From contig JAESUZ010001066.1 in the NCBI GenBank assembly GCA_017311185.1, forward strand, positions 1-64,000: a DNA stretch of 64,000 bases. Direction: 5' to 3'. Below the pieces are notes generated by a model. That model was not told the DNA's origin and made no database searches. It saw nothing but the letters and a program-made list of their open reading frames with translations. Below, piece after piece: positions 23,818 to 34,013 of the stretch; position 1 is the stretch's first letter, and each line of letters starts with the position of its first letter. A program made the position numbers and the translations under genes. The DNA is from Proteles cristata cristata. Taxonomy: Eukaryota; Chordata; Mammalia; Carnivora; Hyaenidae.

Positions 23818-24054
23818 TTTTTTTTTTTTTAATGTTTATTTATTTTATTTATTTATTATTATTTATTTATTTTTGAGAGACAGAGAGAGCATGAGTGGAG
23901 GAGAGGCAGAGACAGAGGGAGACAGAATCTGAGGCAAGCTCCAGGCTCCGAGCTGTCAGCACAGAGCCGGATGCGGGGCTGGAACCCAGGAACCGCGAGA
24001 TCATGACCTGAGCTGAAGTCGGACGCTTTATCGACTGAACCATCCAGGTGCTCC
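23818..24054 (-). mobile_element. CanSINE, older subfamily
   Basis: Complete, with an expanded TTTATT tail. TSD TGGATTGTTTG / TGAATTGTTT. Lies 251 bases from the MOXD1 exon at 24305. Confidence 0.92.
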
Positions 24055-24304
24055 ATGAATTGTTTTTTTTAAGATCAGTAACCACATGTGCCCATTTGCC
24101 TGGTTCAGTACTGGTTAATCACTGTCATCTCGGTGTAATTATTAATAGTACCCTCTTTGGCTCTGAAGAGTATCCTAATTTGGATGGTAAATGTATAGGT
24201 TAATTCTTTCTAACAACAGATGCTAGTTTATTTCAATCCTGTTAAGTTAGGTGTTCTAAAACTTTTAAAAAATCAGAGGTGGACTATATGAAGAATAAAC
24301 TCAC

Positions 24305-24407
24305 CCTCCTTATATGTCGGATTGTCGTAGTGGACTTCCAGGAGCACATAGCGGGGATCTAACGGTGTGCCAAGAGATAATCCAACATGAGGTGGATAGG
24401 AAAAACC
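24305..24407 (-). CDS. MOXD1: MOXD1 coding exon with third first-site histidine
   Basis: This exon has 103 bases, enters in phase 0 and leaves after the first base of a glycine codon. It reads from GFSYPPHVGLSLGT to VHYDNPTYKE. The histidine in LEVHYDNP aligns with the third ligand of the first copper site (PAM: LQVHYG). The acceptor is ttatttag and the donor is GAGG then GTGAGT, close to consensus. The exon was recognised by reverse-complement translation between two other MOXD1 exons. Confidence 0.97.
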
Positions 24408-24688
24408 CTAAATAAGGAAAACTCCATGAGACGTGCCCTATGAAAGTCCCTACAAGCTCTATTCCTCTCAAAAACCAACCATTCTCAAAGATATCCCAGA
24501 ACCCCATAATCCATCGTGGATAAAAATAACGGAAAATTTTAAAATGTAAGGAAAGAATCACTGCCAACCTAAGCCATCCTCAGATCAGAAATAGTGTATA
24601 AAGCTTTACTTCTAAGTATTAGAATGGTGGGGGAAACACCATGATCAATGAACTGTGTCACATCTCAGTAATCAGTCATCAGCCCCAC

Positions 24689-24868
24689 CTCTCCACCAAT
24701 GGCCCAGGCAAAAATCACGGTCTCGCAGGTGAGGAATGCATCGGGCATGTTGGGATGGTAGCACTCATGACCGTAGTCCAGAACGCTGTCATTAAAGCTG
24801 CTGCTGCATTGATAGAGCAGGATGTGGTGGACCAGACTCTCATGGCCTCTCTGTATCACTGGCTCCAC
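24689..24868 (-). CDS. MOXD1: MOXD1 coding exon with first copper-site HH pair
   Basis: This exon has 180 bases (60 codons, phase 0 at both ends) and is the most 5' MOXD1 exon in the window. It reads from VEPVIQRGHE to IFAWAIGGE. The HH at exon residues 14-15, in SLVHHILLYQC, corresponds to two of the three histidines of the first copper site in PAM and DBH. HECYHPN and FLTCE carry family-conserved cysteines. NDS at residues 26-28 is an N-glycosylation sequon. The acceptor reads cctgtttag and the donor reads GAG then GTGGGG, a weaker but usable donor. The next exon lies only 281 bases downstream, by far the shortest intron here. Residues SSSFNDSVLDYG differ slightly from the human protein as recalled; nothing is disrupted. 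Confidence 0.97.
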
Positions 24869-25344
24869 CTAAACAGGCACAAATGAGAGGGAGTATATGA
24901 TCAGTCAAACCCCCCACGACACCCCACGGTAAGCATGAAACCAGCGTAAAAGATTAGCAGGCCTGCAAGGGAATAATTTGCTCAACTATGCAAAGGTTAT
25001 AATGGAGTTCAAGTTCTGGATATGAAAACCATGATGATGATGGTAACAATGGCCATGGCAAAAATGAGATAACGCTTTCCTCCAAGAATCAGAGGATTTA
25101 CTAATCTGTGTTTTGAACTCGCTTTTGTTTTCCTTATCATTCTGTGTGGCAGCTCTTTCAAAAGTTGCTTTCTTCCAGGCTACTTTGCCTTGTTCCCTTC
25201 CTTCTTTTTTACTTTCTTTTCTTTTTTTTTTCTTCCCACATAGAAAAATAAAATTAAAGCTATAGTTAGGCATAAACTCCTTCAGTCTCCCTCTCTTGCA
25301 CCTCAAAATATTACCTTTATCCATCCCCACTGAAAGTGATAGTA

Positions 25345-25396
25345 TTATCTATCTGTTTATCTATCAATACCTATCTATCTATCATCTCTACATCTA
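25345..25396. repeat. (TCTA)n simple repeat
   Basis: Interrupted TATC units, reverse of the GATA motif near the left end. Confidence 0.8.
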
Positions 25397-26855
25397 CCTG
25401 GTGCTAAGCACAGTGCTATGCACAAAGAAGGGTTCAATAATGGATATTTTTATTCTAGCAATTAAAATCAAATTCTAATAAGAATCTTACTATTAGAATT
25501 TGGGAGAGAAAACAACGTTGTAGTGACGTGACACTGTGACACTGCTCAAATTAGGAGAGGGAAGGTAGAAACCAGTGCACAGAAAAGGAGCAATAAAGTT
25601 GCTGACAGTATATGTTTCTTCCATTTTCCTTCCTGTAAATTCCCTTCATGACACTTGCATGCTTCAGCCCAGGGAACTCACAATGAGCTGAGCACATCCT
25701 AAGGTCCCAGAGTCCGTTACCTGCAGAGGACGTACAGGAGCCCTGTCTGTACTTAGTGTAGCTGGGCTTCCATCAGCCACAGGGTTCTCTGAACCCTCCA
25801 TTCATCTGCTAAAGAAACCCTGGTCTGTCCCTAAATTTCCAAAAATTAATGTGTCTTTGAGCTCAACACCCTCCGTCTTTAGCCTTGACTATTCAAATGC
25901 AGGTGAATGCATTTTGAAACTCTTGCTTGTTCTCTGCTTTAGAAGTGCTATAAAGAGGAGGTGTTTTCAACTATTGTCTCCTAAGCCTTTCCATTTTGAT
26001 TTTCTACATGGTCTTCCTTCCTCCCCACTCCCCCCCCTCTCACTCACTCTCTCTTTCTTTCTTTCTTTCCATCAGAAAATCTAAGCACCCAAATAGGGAA
26101 GCAGTAAGTAGTAGGCAGAGATCTGAATAGGCAGCCAGGGGTTCGACTATTTAAATGCAGCCTGTCTTTGTGTTACATAGTGAGTCATGCCATAGCTAAC
26201 CCACACGTACATTTTTAACATCACACTCACAGAAATGACACTGCACATGGCTTTGTTTGCACTTGTCTCATCTCTAAAAGACTGTGCACCCTGAAGGCAG
26301 AACCTATTTTCTATTTTGCTTGAAAATGACAGTTATTGTTCAAGCATGCTTGCATAATACATTACACAGAAGGGTGACCTAGGATTCCTATTAGATTTTA
26401 GTTTCCACATCTAGTTGGAGGTCTCTTGTGAGACTTGACTTATTCGGGTGCATCAGCACTCCAAGCGGGACAGGGCACTGCTAATATGTCCACAGCACAA
26501 TAGGGACGTGAGATATTTCGCTAAGTGCCTTATCAGTTGAGACAAAATCTGTAGTTTGTACTGACCTCCACAAGGTAGGTCCTAGAAAGGAGCCATTAGG
26601 CCTTTAAAGAAAACCTGAGTGTTGCCAAGGCAGCTACAAAAACAGATGGCCTTCGTCAACGCACAGCAAGAGAAAGCTAAGAACGTGCATGAAGAACATG
26701 TGTGGCTGGGTGGTGCCTGCTTTGAAGGAGTGTCACTAAGTTTCTTGAAAGAAGCTTTTAAGAGCAAGTGCTGTTTTGCTGTTGTTTTTAATATAGGAAA
26801 TGCTGAAACCAACACCAGGCTTCCAAACTACCAAACACATCCTAGGAATAATCAT

Positions 26856-27090
26856 ACTGACAGCTGTATTTTACTTAGCATCTTCTATGTGCCAGCCGCT
26901 GAATGAGTCATTTGTTACATTTCATTTAATATGTACAACCAATCCATAAGGTATATATTATGGTCTTCATTTTACAGGTGAGAAAAACTGAGACTGAGAG
27001 GATTAGGCAACAAGCCCAAAATACCATCGCCAGCCAACAGTAGATGGGGATTTGAGACTAGACTGGTCTGACCCCAAAGCTGGTACTTGT
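26856..27090 (-). mobile_element. MIR
   Basis: ATCTTCTATGTGCCAGCCGC, TTACAGGTGAGAAAAACTGA and CAACAAGCCCAAAATACC give nearly full reverse MIR. Confidence 0.65.
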
Positions 27091-27281
27091 CCCGCTGCAA
27101 CACATCATTGGAGAAGGACACGCTGGAGATGCATCAGGACCTGGAAGCTCTTGCCTGTGAGTGGGGGGAGGAAAGACTGGGAGCCGTATGTCGGGGAGAG
27201 GAGTCTCCTGCCCTCACTCTAGTCCCGTATCCTTTGGCTCTTAGGGAAAGGAGACAGAGGCCTTTTGATATGTTCTTTCCT

Positions 27282-27497
27282 TTTTTTTTTTTTAATGTTT
27301 TATTTATTTCTAAGAGAGAGAGACAGCATGAGCAGGGGAGGGTCAGAGAGAGAGGGAGTGACAGACTCTGAAACAGGCTCCAGGCTCTGAGCTGGCAGTC
27401 AGCACAGAGCCCGACGCGGGGCTCGAACCCACGAACCGCGAGATCATGACCTAAGCGAAAGTCGGATGCTTAACCGACTAAGCCACCCAGGCGCCCC
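27282..27497 (-). mobile_element. CanSINE, young subfamily
   Basis: Perfect 16-bp TSD TGATATGTTCTTTCCT at 27266 and 27498. Confidence 0.96.
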
Positions 27498-27513
27498 TGA
27501 TATGTTCTTTCCT

Positions 27514-28377
27514 AAGGAGAGCAAATAACAAGGTCTCTCCTCAAAACCTGGTGAGGTCTTCAAGGAAAATTAAACTGTAATCTGATCTCCAGATTACAAG
27601 CTGAGGGTACAGCCTGGAGGCTTTTTCTAAGAAAAAAATGCACGTAAAAGATAACAAGAAGACGTTCTGCACGAAACCTGAGCACTGATCGCAGGAGAAA
27701 ATAAGAAAGCCGGGAAGAAGCAAAGCTCTTGGCAAAACAGAGAGGACGTGGGAGATGAAAGTGCAGACCGAGAAAGAGAAGCGCCTCAGAAGGATAACTA
27801 CTGAACTAAGAGGCCACTAATGTCGGGGGAAAAGTACAGGGCACCAAACTGTGAAGAACAGAAGAATTTGGGGGGAAGGAACTTTAAGGTGACCGCGTAG
27901 GAGACTTAAGGGTGACCCCAAGCGTATTCCTATGGGAAGGCATGACCTGCTCAGTGCAGGGGTCAAGTTCCAGGGAACGGGAGCACCTCGACTGAAGCGG
28001 GTCTGGCTCTCAGTGCCCCACACGGAGAAGAATTTCCTGCCACGCTGACCGAGCGCAGTGATGCCAGCACACAGCTACCGATCCCAAAAAAGCCTGCTGC
28101 TCGGTATCTGCTGCTTCCCCAACCAGGTCCACAAGCCTCTGAAGCAGTGACAGCTCCTGCTGTGACGTTCCTCCTTAGCCCAAATAAGGCTTCTGCAGAG
28201 ACCGGAGAGCACTGAGGAGGACGGAGAGAGAGGTGCTCCGTGATATGTCCTTCTTGTAAGTGGAATGCCAGCATTAACCACCGCTCTTTCTTGGGTATTC
28301 GGCAACTGTCCACACGAGAAAGACTTTTCCTTTTGCCTCACTGCATCGTTCGAAATAATGGTGGTGTTAGACATTTT
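27514..28377. other. Unrecognised, slightly GC-richer intron segment
   Basis: Reverse frames at 27963-28455 overlap, but none matches a MOXD1 exon or another family I know. Confidence 0.4.
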
Positions 28378-28395
28378 TATATGCAAAAGATTTCT

Positions 28396-28781
28396 TTTTT
28401 TTTTTCTTTCATAATTTATTGTCAAGTTGGTTTTCATATAACACCCAGTGCTCATTGCAACAAGTGCCCTCTTCCATGTCCATCAGCCCCCTTCCCCCTC
28501 CCTCCCACCCCATCAGCCCTCAGTTTGTTCTCAGCATTCAAGAGTCTCTCATGGTTTGCCTCCCACCCTCTCCCCAACCATTTTTCTCCTTCTCCTCCCC
28601 CATGATCCTGTTACACCTTTCAATAGCAATCACAGAAAATATCTTATCATTTGTGTTAATATTGTCATTTTACTCAATAGACAATATATACTACTAATAT
28701 CATTTTCCACCTATATGTATCGTTTTCTTTTCTTTTTTTTTTGAAGAAATAATTTTTAATTTTTTGATGTGATAATTAATG
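28396..28781 (-). mobile_element. 5'-truncated L1 3' UTR insertion with 18-bp TSD
   Basis: The reverse complement is the carnivore L1 3' UTR: GAGACTCTTGAATGCTGAG, AACAAACTGAGGGCTGATGG and TGAGCACTGGGTGTTATATG, ending in AATAAATT and a poly(A) tail. The perfect duplication TATATGCAAAAGATTTCT lies at 28378-28395 and 28782-28799. No ORF2 is present. Confidence 0.9.
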
Positions 28782-29390
28782 TATATGCAAAAGATTTCTG
28801 AGACAAATAAAACTATAGTGTAGTGAATCACTGCTGTCAGCGGTAGCACTTCAAAAGGGCAACTTATTTTGGTTGCTTCTGAGACGTCACATTATTATCA
28901 AAATCTAAATGGGAATGCCAAAGGTTGCCTCTATTAAAACAAAAACTTCTAGAAATTGCCAAAGGAGGTCATGGCAACATAAAGTATACAAATGCGGATA
29001 AATTGGCATTTCTAAGATTAGAACAAACATTTAATTTAATTTTTGTTTTAGGCTGGCTCTATGACTGCAGAAGGAATAAATAAAAGGAATCGAACTTCGT
29101 GCATATGGAAGTGGGTGGCAATGACACAAACCCCTGATGACATATTAAACCGTGTTACTGATTACTGTGTTCGCATACACAGGTGGCATTTACAGACCAG
29201 AATGGATGACAGTTCCATACACCCACCTTCGTATGCAAATAAAGGCCAGGAAAGGATGGCCTGACAGCTGTAGGGTTACCTGTTAGCCCCAGGGCCTAGT
29301 AAAAGAACAGCCGAGAAAAGAAATCACTGGTGCAAAGGAGGGAAAGAGGAAGTCTTCAACCTGATGGATTCTTAAGAGTAAAATGGTCTT

Positions 29391-29604
29391 GGGGCGCCTG
29401 GGTGACTCAGTCGGTTAAGCGTCCGACTTCAGCTCAGGTCATGATCTCATGGTTTGTGGGTTCAAGCCCCGCTGGGCTCTGTGCTGACAGCTCAGAGCTT
29501 GGAGCCTGCTTTGCATTCTGTGTCTGCCTCTCCCCCATTCACACTGTCTCTCTCTTTCCCTCCCTCTCCCTCAAAAATAAATAAACATTAAAAAAAATTT
29601 TTTA
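29391..29604 (+). mobile_element. CanSINE, older subfamily
   Basis: Perfect 17-bp TSD AAGAGTAAAATGGTCTT at 29374 and 29605. Confidence 0.95.
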
Positions 29605-29621
29605 AAGAGTAAAATGGTCTT

Positions 29622-30245
29622 TTCTTGTACCCCATGTCTTCAAGAAATTAAAAATAAAACTACCCTACAACCCAGCAATTCCACTACTAGGTATTTACCC
29701 AAAGATACAAAAATGCTGATTCGAAGGGGCACATGCACGCCAATGTTTATAGCAGCACTGTTGACAGACAATAGACAAATTATGGAAAAAGCCCAAATGT
29801 CCATTGACAGAAGAATGGATAAAGATGTGATATATACATATATACAATGGAATATTACTCAACAATCAAAAGGAGTGAAATCCTGCCATTTGCAACAACA
29901 TGATAGAGCTAGAGTGTATTATGCTAAGCAAAATAAATCAGAGAAAGACAAATATCATGTGCTTTCACTCATATGTGGTACTTAAGAAACAGATGAATAT
30001 AAGCAAAGGGAAGGAAAAATAAGATAAAAAGAGAGAGGGAGGCAAATCATAAGAGACTCTTAAATACAGAGAACAAACTGAGGGAATGGGCTTAATGGGC
30101 AATGGGTATTAAGGAGGGCATTTGTTGGAATGAGCACTGGGAGTTATACATAAAGTGGTGAATCACTGGGTTCTACTGAAACCAATACTATATTATATGT
30201 TAACTAACTTAAATTTAAACAAATAAATTTTTAAAAATTAAAATT
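29622..30245 (+). mobile_element. L1 ORF2 end and 3' UTR fragment
   Basis: Carnivore L1 3' region: AACCCAGCAATTCCACTACT, GTTTATAGCAGCACTGTTGA, CAATGGAATATTACTCAACA, then GAACAAACTGAGGGAATGGG and an A-rich end. A SINE (29391-29604) sits at its 5' edge. Confidence 0.85.
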
Positions 30246-30302
30246 AAAACATGAGTAAAAAAGTCTCCAGTTAGTTCAGGTAACTGGGACTTTGAGGTAC
30301 TC

Positions 30303-30526
30303 ATTTAAAAAAATTTTTTTAATGTTATATTTATCTCTGAGTGAGAGAGAGACAGCATGAGCAGGGGAGGGTCAGAGAGAGAGTGAGACACAGAATCGGA
30401 AGCAGGCTCCAGGCTCTGAGCTGGCTGTTAGCACAAAGCCCGCTGCAGGGCTTGAACCCATGAACCGTGAGATCATGACCTGAGCCGAAGTCGGACGTTT
30501 AACTGACTGAGCCACCCAGGTGCCCC
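30303..30526 (-). mobile_element. CanSINE, older subfamily
   Basis: TSD TGAGGTACTC / TGAGATACTC. Forms an inverted pair with 30666-30893. Confidence 0.92.
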
Positions 30527-30665
30527 TGAGATACTCTTGATAAGACTTAGCAGTAAAAAAGCAAACAAGAATAAGAGAGCTGCTAAGCACAGCCAAGACC
30601 AAGGAGGAAATTAACATTAACTATAAAACTGGGTATTGAAAAGCTCTAAATATTATACTGTTCTC

Positions 30666-30893
30666 GGGGCGCCTGGGTGGCTTAGTCGGTTAAGAGTCCG
30701 ACTTTCCCTTAGGTCATGATCTCGCGGTTCGTGGGTTCGAGCCCCGCATCGGGCTCTGTGCTGACTGCCAGCTCAGAGCCTGGAGCCTGTTTCAATCTGT
30801 GACTCCCTCTCTCTCTGACCCTCCCCTGCTCACGCTGCCTCTCTCTTTCTCTCTCTCCTAGAAATAAATAAAACATTAAAAAAAATTAAAAAA
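30666..30893 (+). mobile_element. CanSINE, young subfamily
   Basis: Perfect 18-bp TSD AAATATTATACTGTTCTC at 30648 and 30894. Confidence 0.96.
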
Positions 30894-30911
30894 AAATATT
30901 ATACTGTTCTC

Positions 30912-32089
30912 ATGACCCCATTATCTTCTCTTACCCTCTTTCTCCAGGTCAGTATGTCTAGCATAATCACTTCAACATGCTGACTGCTTAATACGTATTT
31001 ATTGAATGGAAATGAAGCCTTTCCATGAAGTCTTTCCATCAACAACACGGAGTTAGCAAATTAAGTGCCTCCTAATTTCTTGATTCTCTCAACTCCAGTG
31101 ACCTACCCTGCCCCCACTGTAGCACCCAATCCCACTCTCCCAGCCTGCACACAGAACCACCCAGGACTGTGCTCCCTCTGAAACTCTCTTTCAGTCCCTC
31201 TTTCCTGCTCTGTTGGTTGTCTCTCGCCTCTCCAGCCTCTCCACATACCACTTCCTCCCGGGAGGCCACTTGAACTGCTTGTGTACCAGCCCCTCACAAT
31301 CGACTCAGACACTCACAGCTGGGGATCAGTCTTGTAATCCCCCCCTTCTGATCCTCCACTTGGGAATACTAAACATACTTTCACAACTATTTTATAAAAG
31401 CTCAAAATCATGATTCACATCTGTGCTTCTATGCATCAATCTTTACTTTGCCGTGTCTGTTCCTTAGCTATGGAAGCGCATAACCTGTTCAGTGAATGGT
31501 ACAAGTTTCAGAAAATGAAAGCAGTCTGCTCCCCTTGCAAACCTTTTAGAATCTATGCATACCTCCTAATCAACGCTTGGTAAATGACTCAATTATTTTG
31601 GTAGGAGAGGAGAGAATTTCAATTCACTCTGCCTCTGCATGAGGGCAGAGTGGGGTGGAATTTGATACAAAGAACATAGTAAGATTGGAAAATTTTTAAA
31701 ATTATATAATATAATGAAATTATCCAAGGAATTTTACTTGGTATGACCTTGTTCTATAGAACAGGATTAGATGGGGATTCACATAGGATTAGACGGTCTC
31801 TAAGTGTCTCAGAATTCCTCAGAACCTAGAACCAAAGCACTGTATCAGAATATAAGGTTACGAAAACCTTGGTGGAAAATGTATATTGTCTTTCTTTCAT
31901 TAAACGCTTGGTGTCCTTGACAAAACTGCGCCTGCCTGATGGTCTTGTATCTGCACCTACTGTGAAACTGATTCAGTTCCAAAAGGACTTCTCCCAAAAA
32001 ACCACTGAGCATTGGCAAACAGAAGAATCCACATGCTTTTACAAACTTCAAATACCAATTACCTCAACAACAATAAAAATATATATATT
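30912..32089. other. Unrecognised intron segment
   Basis: Includes a GC-richer C/T-biased stretch at 31090-31370, perhaps an old LTR. No coding match. Confidence 0.4.
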
Positions 32090-32296
32090 GGGGCGCCTGG
32101 GTGGCTAAGCTGGTTAAGTATTTGACTCTTGATTTTGGCTCAGGTCATGATCTCACGGTTCGTGAGTTTGAGCTCTGGGTCAGGCTCTGCGCTGACAGCT
32201 CAGAGCCTGCTTGGGATTCTCTCTGTTCCTGTCCCTCTCCTGCTTGCACACACGCATGCTCTCTCTCTCTCATTCAAAATAAATTTAAAATAAAGA
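32090..32296 (+). mobile_element. CanSINE, older subfamily
   Basis: Complete. Flanked by AT-repeat sequence, so the TSD is ambiguous. Abuts the reverse copy at 32301. Confidence 0.9.
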
Positions 32297-32300
32297 AATA

Positions 32301-32520
32301 TATATACACATACATATATATTTAAATGTTTATTTGTTTTGAGAGAGAGAGAGAGAGCGGGGGAGGAGCAAAGAGAAAGAAAAAGAGAGAGAATCCCAAG
32401 CAAGCTTTACACTGACAGTGCAGAGCCCAACACAGGGCTCAAACTTATGAACCGTGAGATCATGTCTTGATCCAAAATCAAGAATCGGATGCTTAATTGA
32501 CTGAGTCATACAGGCACTCC
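32301..32520 (-). mobile_element. CanSINE, older subfamily
   Basis: Short TSD AAGAAATA at 32293 and 32521, suggesting insertion into the tail of the copy at 32090. Confidence 0.88.
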
Positions 32521-32548
32521 AAGAAATAGCTGTTTTACTTAATTCCCT

Positions 32549-32980
32549 TGTACTGGGTTGAATAGTGTCCCTCCAAAATTCATGCCCACCTGAAATCTGG
32601 GTATGTGATCTTACTTGCAAGGAGGGTCTTTGCAAATGTAATTAGTTAGGATGAAGTTACTCTATCTGTCCAACGACTAGCGTCTTTATAGAAAAGAGAA
32701 GGAGATTCAGATTCAGACATACACACACAGAGAAGATGGCATGTGAAGATGGACACAGAGATTAGACTTAAGCTGCCACAAGTCAGGGAAAACCAGAGAC
32801 CATCAGAAGCTGGAAAAGCCAAGGAAGGGTTGTCTCCTAGAGACTTTGGATGGAGGATGGCCCTGCCGAAGCCTTGATTTTGGACTTCTGGCCTCCAGAG
32901 CTGTGAGAGAATAAATTTCTGCTGTTTCAAGCTACATGGCTTGTAGCCACTTACCATAGCCTCCCTAGGAAGCTAATATA
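32549..32980 (+). mobile_element. MLT1 (B/C/D-type) solitary LTR
   Basis: TGTACTGGGTTGAATAGTGT, CTTGCAAGGAGGGTCTTTGC, GAGAATAAATTTCTGCTGTT and the end GAAGCTAATATA match the MLT1 family. No internal MaLR region adjoins it. Confidence 0.8.
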
Positions 32981-33171
32981 TCCCCATTTCTCAATTGTTT
33001 TCACCATAAACTAACAATTCACAGATCTGTACATTTATACCTAGGTCATGATTATCCCTGCATTTGTTTGTGACAAAAAGTTATTGCAAATATACATTGC
33101 TTCCCCTTACACGATTGTTGTTAAATAATTCCATGTAGTTACTTAGTCATAAAGCTGTTTTACTTAATGAA

Positions 33172-33350
33172 TATGCAAGTGCCCTTGACAGAGTTAAAGA
33201 AGTTTTATTATCTAGAGCTAAATGTATGTGTATCTTTAGGTTTTACATTTGGGGGGTAAAAGTAAGTGGGTGGGAAGGGCATTCCAAGTAGGAGAGAAAA
33301 ACAGGTGTGAGAAAAACAGGAGGTTATTAGAGCTCTTATGAGCAATTTTC
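33172..33350 (+). repeat. Left arm of diverged inverted repeat
   Basis: From ATGCAAGTGCCCTTGA to GAGAAAAACAGGAGGTTATT this matches the reverse complement of 36483-36692, with substitutions and an indel of about 30 bases. The family is not recognised. A shorter direct copy of its start lies at 35946-35995. Confidence 0.8.
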
Positions 33351-33936
33351 CTATACTGATTCTTCCAAGTCTACCCATTTAAGATGTTGCTTGTTGAAAC
33401 ACGAGGTAAGGGCACAGCTCTCCAAAAACAGCTAGCAATTCAATAAATTAGAAATTAAAACAAAAGGAGAGAGGTGATGGGCGAAATCCGTAATGAGCTG
33501 GAAATGTGGTAAATCTCCATCACTTTTCTTCCTGCCCATTCTTGTTCATGGCACCCTGCTTTCCATCCACACCCCAGGCGTAGGCTGCTGTCCATGTAAG
33601 AGCCAGTAAACCATCTCTGGCAGGGGTTATCCAACGGGCAGCTGGTTCATAATGCAATGCAGCCTATGAAAACATTTCAGCCAGAGCTAGCAGTGTAGAC
33701 AGACAATTATAAAATCATGCTAATATATGCTTATGGGGTTGTGGTAGCATAGGATAGTAGATAGTCTCTACCCATCTCTCTTTCCTTACCCTCCTCCCTA
33801 ATGGGGAGAGCTCTTTTCCCAAGACAGTATATCCAACTTATGAGAGGAGACAACCAAATTGAGCGGGAAAATGGAATCATTGTCTCACTGGTAATCCACT
33901 TTGAAAAAGGTCAGAGTTCAAAGCAAAACCTGACTT

Positions 33937-34003
33937 GCTGATATGGGGCTCAAACTGAGGAACCGTGAGATCATAATGCGAGCCAAAGCCCATGTGCCCG
34001 TTT
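33937..34003 (-). mobile_element. CanSINE fragment
   Basis: GGGGCTCAAACTGAGGAACC and GTGAGATCATAATGCGAGCC are the promoter half of a reverse SINE. The rest is absent. Confidence 0.6.
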
Positions 34004-34013
34004 CTTAATATTC

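Larger units (their letters stand above)
2924..24868 (-). other. MOXD1: MOXD1 gene, 3' half (eight coding exons)
   Basis: MOXD1 belongs to the copper type II, ascorbate-dependent monooxygenase family with DBH and PAM. The family hydroxylates a C-H bond using two separate copper sites; the mammalian MOXD1 substrate is not settled, and the protein is reported in the endoplasmic reticulum. Eight minus-strand segments translate to contiguous MOXD1 protein, each bounded by AG and GT, with splice phases 0, 1, 0, 0, 0, 2 and 0 at the seven junctions. They total 1185 bases including the stop. All copper ligands known from the PAM hydroxylase structure are recognisable. Introns from 5' to 3' are 281, 1742, 1079, 1183, 4656, 11335 and 484 bases. 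No exon for the N-terminal DOMON domain was found between 24869 and 64000, so that intron is at least 39 kb here or an exon was missed. Confidence 0.96.
24869..27265. other. Start of the long MOXD1 intron
   Basis: Mostly unrecognised sequence, with an L2/MIR-like end near 25395, a CT-rich tract at 26015-26070 and the MIR at 26856. Confidence 0.5.

Noticed and set aside
27963..28455. Overlapping reverse frames as missing MOXD1 exons
   Set aside because: Translations show no DOMON or copper-domain motif and lack suitable splice phases.
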